Origin: Clostridium magnum DSM 2767
GTDB taxonomy: Bacteria > Bacillota > Clostridia > Clostridiales > Clostridiaceae
DNA length: 64,000 nt
NCBI RefSeq assembly: GCF_001623875.1
Contig: NZ_LWAE01000004.1
Span: 420,321 to 484,320 of the forward strand
Direction: 5' to 3'
Shown piece by piece: positions 27,357 through 38,663 of the stretch. The position numbers and the translations under genes were made by a program. Every line of letters starts with the position of its first letter. Position 1 is the first letter of the stretch. The notes under the pieces were generated by a model, which saw nothing but the letters and a program-made list of their open reading frames with translations, was not told the origin of the DNA and did no database searches.

Positions 27357-28253
27357 ATGGATATTAGACAACTTAAATATTTTCTGACAGTTGCTGAAGA
27401 AGGTCAAATAACATCTGCTGCTAAGCGGTTAAATATATCCCAACCCCCACTTAGCCAACAATTAAAATTATTAGAAAATGAATTAGGAGTTCAATTACTT
27501 ATAAGAAACAGCAGAAATGTAGAGCTAACAGAAGCGGGTATTATACTTAGAAATAAATCTGAACAAATAATAGAATTAACAAAATCCGCCATTAGAGAGT
27601 TAACCGACTTAAATAAAGGCTTTAAAGGTACCTTAAATATAGGTACTGTTGGTTCTTGTGATGTTAAAATTTTACCTAAAAAAGTATATGATTTTCGTCA
27701 AAAATACCCAAACATAGATTTTCAAGTTTGGAGAAGTGATAGTTTTAGAATAATGGATTTGTTAAATAACGGAATATTAGATATAGGTTTTGTACGAGCT
27801 CCCTTTAATTTAAAGTTATATGACTCTGTATTGATCGAGGACAAAATATCAAAACATTATATAAACGACCCTATGGTAGCTGTTGCTAAACACGAATTCT
27901 ATAAGGAAATTTCCGAAAAAAAAATATCTTTAGAAGAACTAAAAAACAGCCCTTTAATAATCCATAGAAGATATGAAAATATTATAATAGATGCTTGCAC
28001 AAAAAAAGGCTTTGTTCCAAATATAGTATGTAAAAATGATGATATTGTGTCTTCTCTTACTTGGGCTAATGCAGGAATTGGTATAGCTATAGTTCCAAAA
28101 ACCTCATCAGACTTAATGTACAATTCAGATTTAGAAATTAAAGAAATTACAGAACCTGCCATGGAGTCGAAGAGCTATTTAATATGGATAAAAAATCGAT
28201 ATCTATCAAATATTGCTCGTAACTTCATAGAAAGTTTTAGAGTAGAAAGCTAG
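27357..28253 (+). CDS. LysR-family regulator, probable nicotinate-locus activator
   Basis: 298 residues from the ATG at 27357, which follows AAGGAGAG; an in-frame ATG further upstream adds unrelated residues. The N-terminal winged HTH reads MDIRQLKYFLTVAEEGQITSAAKRLNISQPPLSQQLKLLE, and the rest is a periplasmic-binding-like effector domain. It is divergent from hgd and overlooks promoter block 3. The four matching promoter blocks around this locus make it the obvious candidate regulator; the inducer is probably nicotinate or 6-hydroxynicotinate (inference). Confidence 0.92.
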   Translation: MDIRQLKYFLTVAEEGQITSAAKRLNISQPPLSQQLKLLENELGVQLLIRNSRNVELTEAGIILRNKSEQIIELTKSAIRELTDLNKGFKGTLNIGTVGSCDVKILPKKVYDFRQKYPNIDFQVWRSDSFRIMDLLNNGILDIGFVRAPFNLKLYDSVLIEDKISKHYINDPMVAVAKHEFYKEISEKKISLEELKNSPLIIHRRYENIIIDACTKKGFVPNIVCKNDDIVSSLTWANAGIGIAIVPKTSSDLMYNSDLEIKEITEPAMESKSYLIWIKNRYLSNIARNFIESFRVES

Positions 28254-28280
28254 TAACTCTAATTTTACCAAAATGAAAAC

Positions 28281-28351
28281 ATAGTCATATTTTATATATA
28301 TAGATTAATATGTAAAAAATATTTTTCATATAGATTTTTTTTTGTTATAAT
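28281..28351 (+). promoter_or_regulatory. Nicotinate-regulon promoter block 4 (MFS transporter)
   Basis: The 71-bp block in plus orientation: CATAT, an AAATATTTTT core, CATATAG, and TATAAT at 28346-28351. It precedes the short ORF and the NiaP-like gene. Its dyad second half (ATATA) is the least conserved of the four. Confidence 0.72.
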
Positions 28352-28492
28352 TAAAACAATTTATTAATAAATTAATTGTTTTTTTAACAAATTAATAATA
28401 TTTAAAATTTATTTTAAGAAAATGTTAAAATAACAAATTTCTTTAAGGCCTAAAGATGCTTAAAATTATTAGGAATATATTATGGAGGTAAA

Positions 28493-28561
28493 ATGAATAT
28501 AAAATTTATAAAGTTATCGAAAATTAGTTGTACAAACTGTTTGATAAACATGAATAATTAA
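28493..28561 (+). CDS. Possible 22-residue leader ORF
   Basis: An ATG six bases after a strong GGAGGT opens a 22-codon frame, MNIKFIKLSKISCTNCLINM plus NN, stopping 22 bases before the transporter's own ribosome site. It contains a CTNC motif. A small regulatory leader or a chance ORF are both possible. Confidence 0.3.
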   Translation: MNIKFIKLSKISCTNCLINMNN

Positions 28562-28627
28562 ATTATACGAGAGGTGAACATCTATGAATAGTATTTCGCA
28601 AAGAATTGAAAAATTGCCAGTTACCCC

Positions 28628-29944
28628 ATGCTCCGAAAAGTTTTATTTTTAACTGGTATCGGTTGGCTATTTGATGCCATGGATCAAGGGATGGTCTCTG
28701 GTGTTATGGCCGCAATTGGTAAATCATGGAATTTAACTCCTGCTGACTTAGGTTTATTAGGCAGCGCTTCAGCGGTGGGAATGGCTATTGGTGCCGCTAT
28801 TGCTGGAATGGCAGCTGACAAATGGGGCAGAAAAGCAGTTATTACCTTTACTCTCATATTATACGGATTAGCTAGTGCTCTCTCTGGACTTGCACCTAAT
28901 TTTGAAGTATTATTGCTTTTTCGTTTTTTAACAGGATTAGGTCTAGGTGGAGAATTGCCCGCAGCATCTACTTTGGTTAGTGAATTCTCACCAGCTAAAG
29001 CCCGTGGCAAAATGGTTGTTTTATTAGAGAGCTTTTGGGCCTGGGGATGGATAGTTGCCGCTTTAATAGCTTATCTTTTAATTCCTATTTATGGCTGGCG
29101 TATTGGATTTTTCTTGGGAGGAATACCAGCACTATACGCAGCTTATATGAGAAAAAATATTCCTGAATCTCCTCGATACTTGGAACAAAAAGGACGTCTT
29201 CAAGAAGCAGATGAAATTGTAAGCATAATGGAACAGCAAGCAGGAATAGCGGGCAAAAAATCCCGCCTAATTAATCATCCTGAAGAAAAAAAGAAGAGCA
29301 TTATCACGATTTTGGATCTATTGGCTCCAAGCTATATTAGACGTACCTTTGTGTTATGGGTTCTATGGTTAGGTATTAATTTTGGTTATTATGGGTTTGT
29401 TTTATGGACTCCTACTCTCCTTGTAGGCAAAGGATTCAGTTTAGTAAAAGGTTTTGAATTTACATTAATTATGAGCATTGCTCAACTACCTGGATATTAT
29501 AGTGCAGCCTATCTAATAGAAAAAATTGGTCGTAAGTTGGTTTTAGTAGTATACTTAATAGGCACTGCATTATCTGCATATCTATTTGGTCAAGGTGCCT
29601 CCGTTACTGCCATTCTTACTTCTGGCTGCCTGCTTTATTTTTTCAGTCTAGGGGCTTGGGGTGCAGTATATGCTTATACGCCAGAAGTTTATCCTACAAG
29701 GGTTAGAGGCAGTGGAACAGGCTGGGCAGCTGCTATTGGCCGTATTGGCGCAATCACCGCTCCTTATATAGTTGGTTTAGTATATCAGATTAAAGGTAAA
29801 GAAGCTGGTTTTACTTATGTCTTTCTTATGCTGACTATGGTTTTTGCATTGGTAGCAATAGTAGTTGCTATAGCAGGTGTTGAAACTAAGGGGCAAACTC
29901 TGGATGAGATTAATGAAATTTCTACAGATGAGAAAATTTCATAA
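28628..29944 (+). CDS. NiaP-like MFS transporter, frameshifted at the 5' end
   Basis: 438 residues with 12 predicted membrane segments. GIGWLFDAMDQGMVSG, LGLGGELPAASTLVSEFSPAKARG, LLESFWAWGW and LPGYYSAAYLIEKIGRK closely follow the nicotinate permease NiaP, so uptake of nicotinate is likely. The good ribosome site (GAGGTGA) and ATG at 28584 open MNSISQRIEKLPVTP and then run out of frame to a stop at 28652. The transporter frame begins only at 28628, with no ribosome site of its own and an upstream in-frame TGA. One missing base near 28624-28632 explains this. Confidence 0.8.
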   Translation: MLRKVLFLTGIGWLFDAMDQGMVSGVMAAIGKSWNLTPADLGLLGSASAVGMAIGAAIAGMAADKWGRKAVITFTLILYGLASALSGLAPNFEVLLLFRFLTGLGLGGELPAASTLVSEFSPAKARGKMVVLLESFWAWGWIVAALIAYLLIPIYGWRIGFFLGGIPALYAAYMRKNIPESPRYLEQKGRLQEADEIVSIMEQQAGIAGKKSRLINHPEEKKKSIITILDLLAPSYIRRTFVLWVLWLGINFGYYGFVLWTPTLLVGKGFSLVKGFEFTLIMSIAQLPGYYSAAYLIEKIGRKLVLVVYLIGTALSAYLFGQGASVTAILTSGCLLYFFSLGAWGAVYAYTPEVYPTRVRGSGTGWAAAIGRIGAITAPYIVGLVYQIKGKEAGFTYVFLMLTMVFALVAIVVAIAGVETKGQTLDEINEISTDEKIS

Positions 29945-29974
29945 CATATATTTAATAAGTAATAAAATAATTTA

Positions 29975-30010
29975 CGCAACAAAATTCACATTTTGTTGTA
30001 TAAATTATTT
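29975..30010 (+). terminator. Terminator after the MFS gene
   Basis: Arms around CAACAAAAT/ATTTTGTTG within a longer near-perfect stem (AATAATTTA...TAAATTATT), loop TCAC, followed by TTTTCTCC. It lies about 30 bases after the stop. Confidence 0.8.
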
Positions 30011-30023
30011 TTCTCCTACTCAC

Positions 30024-30056
30024 ACCGCTGTGCATACTGCTCTGATACACAGCGGT
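30024..30056. terminator. Second hairpin between convergent genes
   Basis: A 9-bp G+C-rich stem ACCGCTGTG/CACAGCGGT, followed by TCTTT on the plus strand and 16 bases beyond the stop of the convergent DUF1667 gene. Probably a shared terminator. Confidence 0.65.
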
Positions 30057-30071
30057 TCTTTAAATAGAAAA

Positions 30072-30440
30072 CTACTTTGACTCTACATCTCTAGTAGCTA
30101 TAATATTCACACCAGTACCTGCTGCATTTGCTAATATTACATCATTTATTTTAACAGGCGCCTCCACTTCTATACCCTTAAGTAAATCTAGACATCCAAA
30201 AATCATATTTTTAGGAATATCGCCTTCAGTTTTTACAGAAACTACATTCTCTATTCCACCCTTTACTTTTACAGAAGATGTTACGATTCTAGTAGGATTA
30301 GTGCATTCTTTTTCTCCATAGATTGCACCTCTCTTACAGGTATTACCTGTTACACTTTTTACCGTTGTTCCTTCTAGTTGTACTTGTAAAAAACATCCTA
30401 TTGGGCATCCTATACAGGTTAACTCTCTCATAGTACTCAT
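30072..30440 (-). CDS. DUF1667 protein, GlpA/GlpB partner
   Basis: 122 residues with an N-terminal cysteine group (ELTCIGCPIGC, then GNTCKRGAIYGEKECTNPTR) suited to an iron-sulphur or metal site. Members of DUF1667 are encoded directly after paired FAD oxidoreductases in clostridial glycerol operons. It is three bases after the GlpB-like gene and probably is a third subunit of that complex; no reaction has been proven to my knowledge. Confidence 0.85.
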   Translation of the reverse strand: MSTMRELTCIGCPIGCFLQVQLEGTTVKSVTGNTCKRGAIYGEKECTNPTRIVTSSVKVKGGIENVVSVKTEGDIPKNMIFGCLDLLKGIEVEAPVKINDVILANAAGTGVNIIATRDVESK

Positions 30441-30442
30441 AT

Positions 30443-31702
30443 CTATTCTCCTTCTACCTTTATAGTTATTTTCTTACACTCCGTATATTTGTCCAACATT
30501 TCCTCTGTAATTTTTACTGTTTCCATTTCTCCAGGTGTAAGAATTCTCTTCTTTATATGCATTTCTCTTATATCATCAAAATATACAGATACATAACTAT
30601 TTTCAAATACATCCCCAACTCTAAATCTTACATCCACAGCTTTTTCAACATTTTCTGGATTAATACAAGCTGGAACAGTATACCTTACTCCACCAGTTGC
30701 TATCATTTCTATCCCTTCATTTACAAACTTTTTACCCTTTACATATTTAGCAGAGTTTATTCCTGCAGCCATACTTTCTGTAGTAACATTGTCCACTAAA
30801 TCATGTACATGCAATACATTACCACAGGAGAATACTCCTTCAATATTTGTCTGTAGACTTTCATTTACAAAAGCTCCTGAAGTAATATTAGATAACTTTA
30901 CTCCTGCTTTTTTTGAAAGATCATTTTCCGGTACAAGTCCTACAGATAAAAGTAATGTATCACAAGAAATAAACTCTTCAGTTCCCTCTATAGGTCTTCT
31001 ATTTTCATCAACTTTACATATTGTGATACCTTCAACTCTATCTTTACCTTTTATATCTGTTACAGTGTGTGCGAGCTTAAGTGGAATGCCATAATCATCT
31101 AAACACTGAACAATATTTCTCTTTAACCCTCCTGAATAAGGCATTAATTCAACTACTGCTTTTACTTTTGCCCCCTCAAAGGTCATTCTTCTCGCCATGA
31201 TAAGTCCAATATCTCCTGAACCAAGAATGACTACTTCTTTTCCCGGCATATATCCTTCTATATTTACAAACTTCTGAGCAGTACCAGCAGAGTATATTCC
31301 GGCACATCTGCTGCCAGGTATATTTATTGCTCCTCTTGGTCTTTCTCTACACCCCATAGCTAAAATAATAGCCTTTGCTTCAATTTGAAGAATTCCATCT
31401 ACATCATTTACTGCAGTAATTTTTTTATCTTCCGTCATATCAATTACCATAGTGTTTAATTTATATGGAATCTTTAGTTCCTTTGCTTTATTTATAAATC
31501 TTTCTGCATATTCAGGTCCTGTTAGTTCTTCTTTAAAGGTATGAAGTCCAAATCCATTGTGAATACACTGGTTTAGTATTCCTCCAAGTTTATTATCTCT
31601 TTCTAAAATCAGTATATTATCAATACCCTCTTCTTTTGCTTTTATTGCAGCTGCAAGGCCAGCTGGACCACCACCGACAATTACAATATCATATTGTTTC
31701 AT
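30443..31702 (-). CDS. FAD-dependent pyridine-nucleotide oxidoreductase, GlpB-like partner
   Basis: About 419 residues. The N-terminal FAD motif is DIVIVGGGPAGLAAAIKAKE, followed by GGILNQCIHNGFGLHTF (a possible redox Cys), the second dinucleotide site VVILGSGDIGLIMARRM and the late FAD motif GVFSCGNVLHVHDLVDN. It is probably an electron-transfer subunit working with the GlpA-like dehydrogenase to pass electrons from glycerol 3-phosphate. I use ATG 31702, after TTGGAGG. Confidence 0.86.
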   Translation of the reverse strand: MKQYDIVIVGGGPAGLAAAIKAKEEGIDNILILERDNKLGGILNQCIHNGFGLHTFKEELTGPEYAERFINKAKELKIPYKLNTMVIDMTEDKKITAVNDVDGILQIEAKAIILAMGCRERPRGAINIPGSRCAGIYSAGTAQKFVNIEGYMPGKEVVILGSGDIGLIMARRMTFEGAKVKAVVELMPYSGGLKRNIVQCLDDYGIPLKLAHTVTDIKGKDRVEGITICKVDENRRPIEGTEEFISCDTLLLSVGLVPENDLSKKAGVKLSNITSGAFVNESLQTNIEGVFSCGNVLHVHDLVDNVTTESMAAGINSAKYVKGKKFVNEGIEMIATGGVRYTVPACINPENVEKAVDVRFRVGDVFENSYVSVYFDDIREMHIKKRILTPGEMETVKITEEMLDKYTECKKITIKVEGE

Positions 31703-31755
31703 TATGTTAACCTCCAATAATTATTCATAGATTGAAGCAAGATCTTAATATATTA

Positions 31756-33186
31756 TTATTCCTTTATTTTTCCTACTAATATATTTGAGTCACTACCGAA
31801 TTTAGTTACATCAATAGGTGCTATAGTTAATTCTCTTGCCAATATATCCACTATCTTAGTTGAACAAAATCCTGCTTGGCATTGTCCCATACCTGATCTA
31901 GTTCTTCTCTTTATCCCGTCTAAATTTCTTGCCCCTAAAGGTCTTCTAATAGCATTTACAATCTCTCCTTCAGTTACAGTTTCACATCTACATACAATTC
32001 TTCCATAAGCATTGTCTTTAGCTATTAGCTCTTCTCTTTCTTTATTGTTCATTTCTCTAAATTTTGGTATACCCTTTCTAACAGGATTAAAACTCTTATT
32101 CATGTTTGGAGAGAATTTCTCTACAACAATTTGCTCTACCATTTCAGCTATAGCAGGAGCACTTGAAAGTCCTGGTGATTCAATTCCTGCAACATTTATA
32201 AAGTTTTCTACATCCTCTGCTTCTCCTATTATAAAATCATTTACTTCTGAGTGAGCTCTAAGACCTGCGAAAGAAGTAATAATCTGTCTCATAGGAATTT
32301 GTTCAATTGTAGTCTTTGCTTTACTTAATATATCACCTATTCCCTCCTGAGTTGTTGAAATGTTATCTTTATCCTCAATATCAATGGAATTAGGTCCTAT
32401 CAATAAATTGCCATCAACAGTTGGTGTAACAAGTACTCCTTTTCCCATCTTAGTAGGCAATTGAAATAAAGTTCTTACAAAATTCTTTCCTGCATCCTTT
32501 TCAAATAAACAATATTCTCCCTTTCTCGGTATAATGTTGAACTTATTTTCACTAACCATATTATTTATACTGTCTGCAAATAAACCTGCTGCATTAACAA
32601 TTGACTTTGTTTTAAAATCACCTTTATTTGTATATACTGTAAATCCAAAATCTGTTCTTTCTATATCTTTCACTTCTGTTTCAAATTTAAATTCTACTCC
32701 ATTTGTACACGCATTTTCTGCATAAGCAATAGTCATTTCATAAGGACAGACGATTCCTCCAGTTGGCGCATATAGAGCAGCCACTACATTGTCAGATATA
32801 TTAGGTTCTAGAACTTTTACTGCATCTCTTTCCAATATTGTCAAACCTGGAACATCATTTTTTTCACCATTACTTTTTAATTCCTTCAACTTATCCTTAT
32901 CATCTTCATCAAAACATAATACCAATGAACCATTTCTTTTAAAGGGGAAATCCAATTCTTTAGATAGATCATCGAACATTCTATTAGCTCTTCCATTCAA
33001 CTTTCCCTTTAAAGTATTAAACTTTGCATCATAACCAGCATGTACAATCCCGCTATTTGCCTTACTTGTTCCATTCGCTACATCTACATCCTTTTCAACC
33101 ACACAAGTTTTTAGATTATATTTAGATAGTTCTCTAGCTATACTACATCCTATTACACCTGCTCCAACAATAACTACATCAAACAT
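31756..33186 (-). CDS. glpA: GlpA-like FAD-dependent glycerol-3-phosphate dehydrogenase
   Basis: 476 residues. The FAD motif DVVIVGAGVIGCSIARELS and a DAO-type fold are followed near the C terminus by a BFD-like [2Fe-2S] region, RIVCRCETVTEGEIVNAI with GQCQAGFC. It oxidises glycerol 3-phosphate to dihydroxyacetone phosphate. It lies between glpK and the GlpB-like gene, so it uses the product of the kinase. A related L-2-hydroxyglutarate oxidase role is less likely in this context. Confidence 0.86.
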   Translation of the reverse strand: MFDVVIVGAGVIGCSIARELSKYNLKTCVVEKDVDVANGTSKANSGIVHAGYDAKFNTLKGKLNGRANRMFDDLSKELDFPFKRNGSLVLCFDEDDKDKLKELKSNGEKNDVPGLTILERDAVKVLEPNISDNVVAALYAPTGGIVCPYEMTIAYAENACTNGVEFKFETEVKDIERTDFGFTVYTNKGDFKTKSIVNAAGLFADSINNMVSENKFNIIPRKGEYCLFEKDAGKNFVRTLFQLPTKMGKGVLVTPTVDGNLLIGPNSIDIEDKDNISTTQEGIGDILSKAKTTIEQIPMRQIITSFAGLRAHSEVNDFIIGEAEDVENFINVAGIESPGLSSAPAIAEMVEQIVVEKFSPNMNKSFNPVRKGIPKFREMNNKEREELIAKDNAYGRIVCRCETVTEGEIVNAIRRPLGARNLDGIKRRTRSGMGQCQAGFCSTKIVDILARELTIAPIDVTKFGSDSNILVGKIKE

Positions 33187-33204
33187 TTTATACCTCCTTA
33201 AATT

Positions 33205-35803
<2,599 letters not shown>

Positions 35804-36078
35804 TACACACCTCCAGATATAATTCTCTTAGCAATATTTTAATTATTATTTGAAAAATATAAATATTTTCTTATTTGTTTTTATACATAAATGATACAAT
35901 ATAAATCTGAAAACCTTATCAAACTATTTTGTTGTATTTCTGTATATTATTGTTCAATATAAAAAATACGAACTTTTAAAATTTGTACTTTTCTGTTTTA
36001 GATAGTATTTTTTTGTCTTTTTATAATTCTAGACTTTATATTTTAGAATCTTAAAACAACATATTTTAAGACGCTAAA

Positions 36079-36109
36079 AAAGCCCAGACATTTTATTAAT
36101 CTGGACTTT
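36079..36109 (-). terminator. Terminator after the second AraC response regulator
   Basis: Stem AGTCCAGA/TCTGGGCT (one mismatch), loop about 12, followed in gene direction by TTTTTTAG. It starts 13 bases after the stop. The remaining part of the 35804-36121 gap is AT-rich and holds the promoter of the PocR receptor gene, with a TGTATATTATTG word like the dhaB repeats. Confidence 0.75.
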
Positions 36110-36121
36110 CTCAAATATTTA

Positions 36122-37183
36122 CTAGTAATTCTTATTTCTATATTTTGTAGGTGTCACACCTTCTACCTTTTTAAAGATTTTAGTAAAATAGCCACACTCA
36201 TAATATCCAAGTTCTGCTGCTATATTTACTATTGGTATATCTGTATTTTTAAGCATTTCTTTAGCTTTCTCTACTTTATATTTTGTTACATAAGTTGTAA
36301 AATTCATTCCCATTTCTTTTTTAAATAGTTTGCTAAAGTAATAAGGACTCACGTTAGAAATACTAGCCATCTTCTCTAAGAACATTTCCTCTCTATAATT
36401 TTCTTCAATATACTTCAGAGCTGGTTCTAAAACTCTATTTAGATGATTTAACTTTTTATTATCACTTTCTTCTATTTTTATTTCTTTTTCTATTGTTTTG
36501 TCAAATACTAGTACTAAAATTTCATGTATATAAGTAGAAATAGATTCTATATTCTCAAGAGATTTAAGTTTATAAAAACACTCTTCTTCATTTATCCATT
36601 TATCCTGTCTCAACTTAAATTTTAAGGCTACCTTAATGATTCTTTCTAGAAGTAACTGAATTCTTTCCCTAAAGTAATCTATATTTTCGTTACTTGAGAT
36701 AACATAACTTTCTATAATACTATTCAATAAAGTTTCAGCCTCATTCTCTTCTTCAGATATGATTTTATCCATTAACAATAATTCTTTTTCTTTGATTTTA
36801 CTCTTATTAATTTTTAGGCTATCAATTTGAACACTTAGAGCTTTTAATAAATTATCAGCTTTTACCGGTTTTAAAATATAATCATTTACGCCTAAAGTTA
36901 AAGCTTTATGAATTAGATCAAAATCATCATATGCAGTGAGCACAATAATTGCTTTATTTTCGTTTCTATTCTTAATAATTTCTGAAGCCTTTATCCCATC
37001 TATCCCTGGCATTTTTATATCCATAAATATTATGTCAGGATCTAATTTTCCATCCAGTTCTATAGCCTCTCTACCATTTTCAGCTTCTCCAACAATTGTT
37101 ACTTGATCTTTAAATTGTTCTAACATTATTTTCAGCGCTTCTCTTTCTAAACTTTCATCATCAACTAATAATATTTTATACAT
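36122..37183 (-). CDS. AraC-family response regulator (glycerol locus)
   Basis: About 353 residues. Receiver domain MYKILLVDDESLEREALKIM with phosphoacceptor in DIIFMDIKMPGIDGIKAS, a helical middle region, and a C-terminal AraC domain (YYFSKLFKKEMGMNFTTYV, IVNIAAELGYYECGYFTKIF). It is encoded directly after the PocR kinase. The pair probably controls the dha and glp genes around it. I use ATG 37183 because GGGAG lies 7 bases before it. Confidence 0.92.
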   Translation of the reverse strand: MYKILLVDDESLEREALKIMLEQFKDQVTIVGEAENGREAIELDGKLDPDIIFMDIKMPGIDGIKASEIIKNRNENKAIIVLTAYDDFDLIHKALTLGVNDYILKPVKADNLLKALSVQIDSLKINKSKIKEKELLLMDKIISEEENEAETLLNSIIESYVISSNENIDYFRERIQLLLERIIKVALKFKLRQDKWINEEECFYKLKSLENIESISTYIHEILVLVFDKTIEKEIKIEESDNKKLNHLNRVLEPALKYIEENYREEMFLEKMASISNVSPYYFSKLFKKEMGMNFTTYVTKYKVEKAKEMLKNTDIPIVNIAAELGYYECGYFTKIFKKVEGVTPTKYRNKNY

Positions 37184-37203
37184 CTCAGATCTCCCGTCCA
37201 TAA

Positions 37204-38430
37204 CTATTGTGGTAAACTAATTTTAACTTCTGTACCTTCATTTATCTTACTGTTTATGCTAATAGAATAGTTATTACCATAATAATGTGTCAGCCTTTGC
37301 TTAATATTACTAATTCCTATTCCACTTAAGGTGTTTCTAGTATATTCTTCTTCTTTTCCAGCATTTATTAATTCAAGCTTATCCTTTTCAATTCCTCTTC
37401 CATTGTCCGTTATACTTATTACTAAGAATTTTCCTGATTCATAAATACTTATTTTTATCATTCCTCCCTCTTCTTTTAACTCCAATCCATGTATTATAGA
37501 ATTTTCTACAAAGGGTTGAATGATCATAAATGGAATTCTTACTTTTCTATATTCTTCTTTTATATCAATATAAAATTCTAACCTTGGTCCAAACCTTACT
37601 TTCTGCAGCTGTAGATAAGCAGTTACATAATTGATTGCTTCCTGTACCTCTACCATTTGATCTGCTTTCTTTAGAGTATATCTAAGTATTTCTGCTAAAT
37701 TACATGTAACTTCCTGTGTCTTATATGCTTTTTCAATCAAAGCTAATGAAGATATACTATTTAATACATTAAATAAAAAATGAGGGTTGATTTGAGATTG
37801 CAAAGCCTTTAACTGTGCAGCTTTTAATTCCTTTTCGATCTCTACCTGTGCTCTTTTTGCCTCCATAAACTTAATATTTTTTTCATTAAGCTCCTGTTGT
37901 GCTATTTTTAAAACACCCTCATCTACAATGTAATTACTAATATGAAACATCATCTGAGCAATAGCTTGAATTTTACTAAAAGGAATTATAGGTAACTTCT
38001 TATACTCCTTCATAAGATCTTCACTTTGTTCTATATAATCCTTATTACTTTGAATAATGCTTTCTAACTCTATTAAATTGCTTTCCTCTGTTAAAATTTG
38101 CCCTGCCATTAATGCTCCCAAATATTGTCCCTGTACAATAATAGGAACTGCAAAATCTATTAACCCCGTATGGCATCTATATATATATGGTTTTCCTGTC
38201 CTTACTGCTTCTAATCCACCTCTTGAATCACATTTTTCACATAGTTCTGCAAGCTTACTATCTCTCCGTATAATACTACAAAAATCAGTACGCCTGCTGT
38301 GCTCAGTTACAGGTTTTCCTTTATAATCTGTTGTAATAATAGCTAATCCAGTTGCATCTGCAATATCATCCTGTATTTTTTGAAACATTTCAATGTTTAT
38401 AATATCCTGTAAACGAAGTACATCACCCAA
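37204..38430 (-). CDS. PocR-domain sensor histidine kinase (glycerol locus)
   Basis: About 408 residues, soluble. The PocR domain (FCSIIRRDSKLAELCEKCDSRG, YRCHTGLIDFAVPI, GALMAGQIL) is followed by a coiled coil and a LytS-type kinase (LQSQINPHFLFNVLNSISSL; QPFVENSIIHGLE; GIGISNIKQRL). It is a paralogue of the kinase at 8468 with the same architecture but clearly diverged. The start is taken as TTG 38430, seven bases after GGAGGG. Confidence 0.9.
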   Translation of the reverse strand: MGDVLRLQDIINIEMFQKIQDDIADATGLAIITTDYKGKPVTEHSRRTDFCSIIRRDSKLAELCEKCDSRGGLEAVRTGKPYIYRCHTGLIDFAVPIIVQGQYLGALMAGQILTEESNLIELESIIQSNKDYIEQSEDLMKEYKKLPIIPFSKIQAIAQMMFHISNYIVDEGVLKIAQQELNEKNIKFMEAKRAQVEIEKELKAAQLKALQSQINPHFLFNVLNSISSLALIEKAYKTQEVTCNLAEILRYTLKKADQMVEVQEAINYVTAYLQLQKVRFGPRLEFYIDIKEEYRKVRIPFMIIQPFVENSIIHGLELKEEGGMIKISIYESGKFLVISITDNGRGIEKDKLELINAGKEEEYTRNTLSGIGISNIKQRLTHYYGNNYSISINSKINEGTEVKISLPQ

Positions 38431-38559
38431 TGAATTTCCCTCCAAATACTTTTTATTTAAGGTAAAATATTATTTTTATAATATTAATAATAAACGAAAA
38501 ACTCAACAATTGCTATGTTAATAAATTAACACTTTATTCCTCTTTTATCTAATCTAAAA

Positions 38560-38610
38560 AGAACCTCCTTGTAGTTAATCATTTGTGAAAAATCTATACA
38601 AGTAGGTTCT
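38560..38610 (-). terminator. Terminator after glpF
   Basis: Arms AGAACCTACTTGTA and its near-perfect complement, loop about 20, with TTTTTAG following in gene direction, about 50 bases beyond the glpF stop. Confidence 0.75.
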
Positions 38611-38663
38611 ATTCGTGAAAAATCCTTAAAACTAAATTTAATAATTGCTAGATATAATTAATA

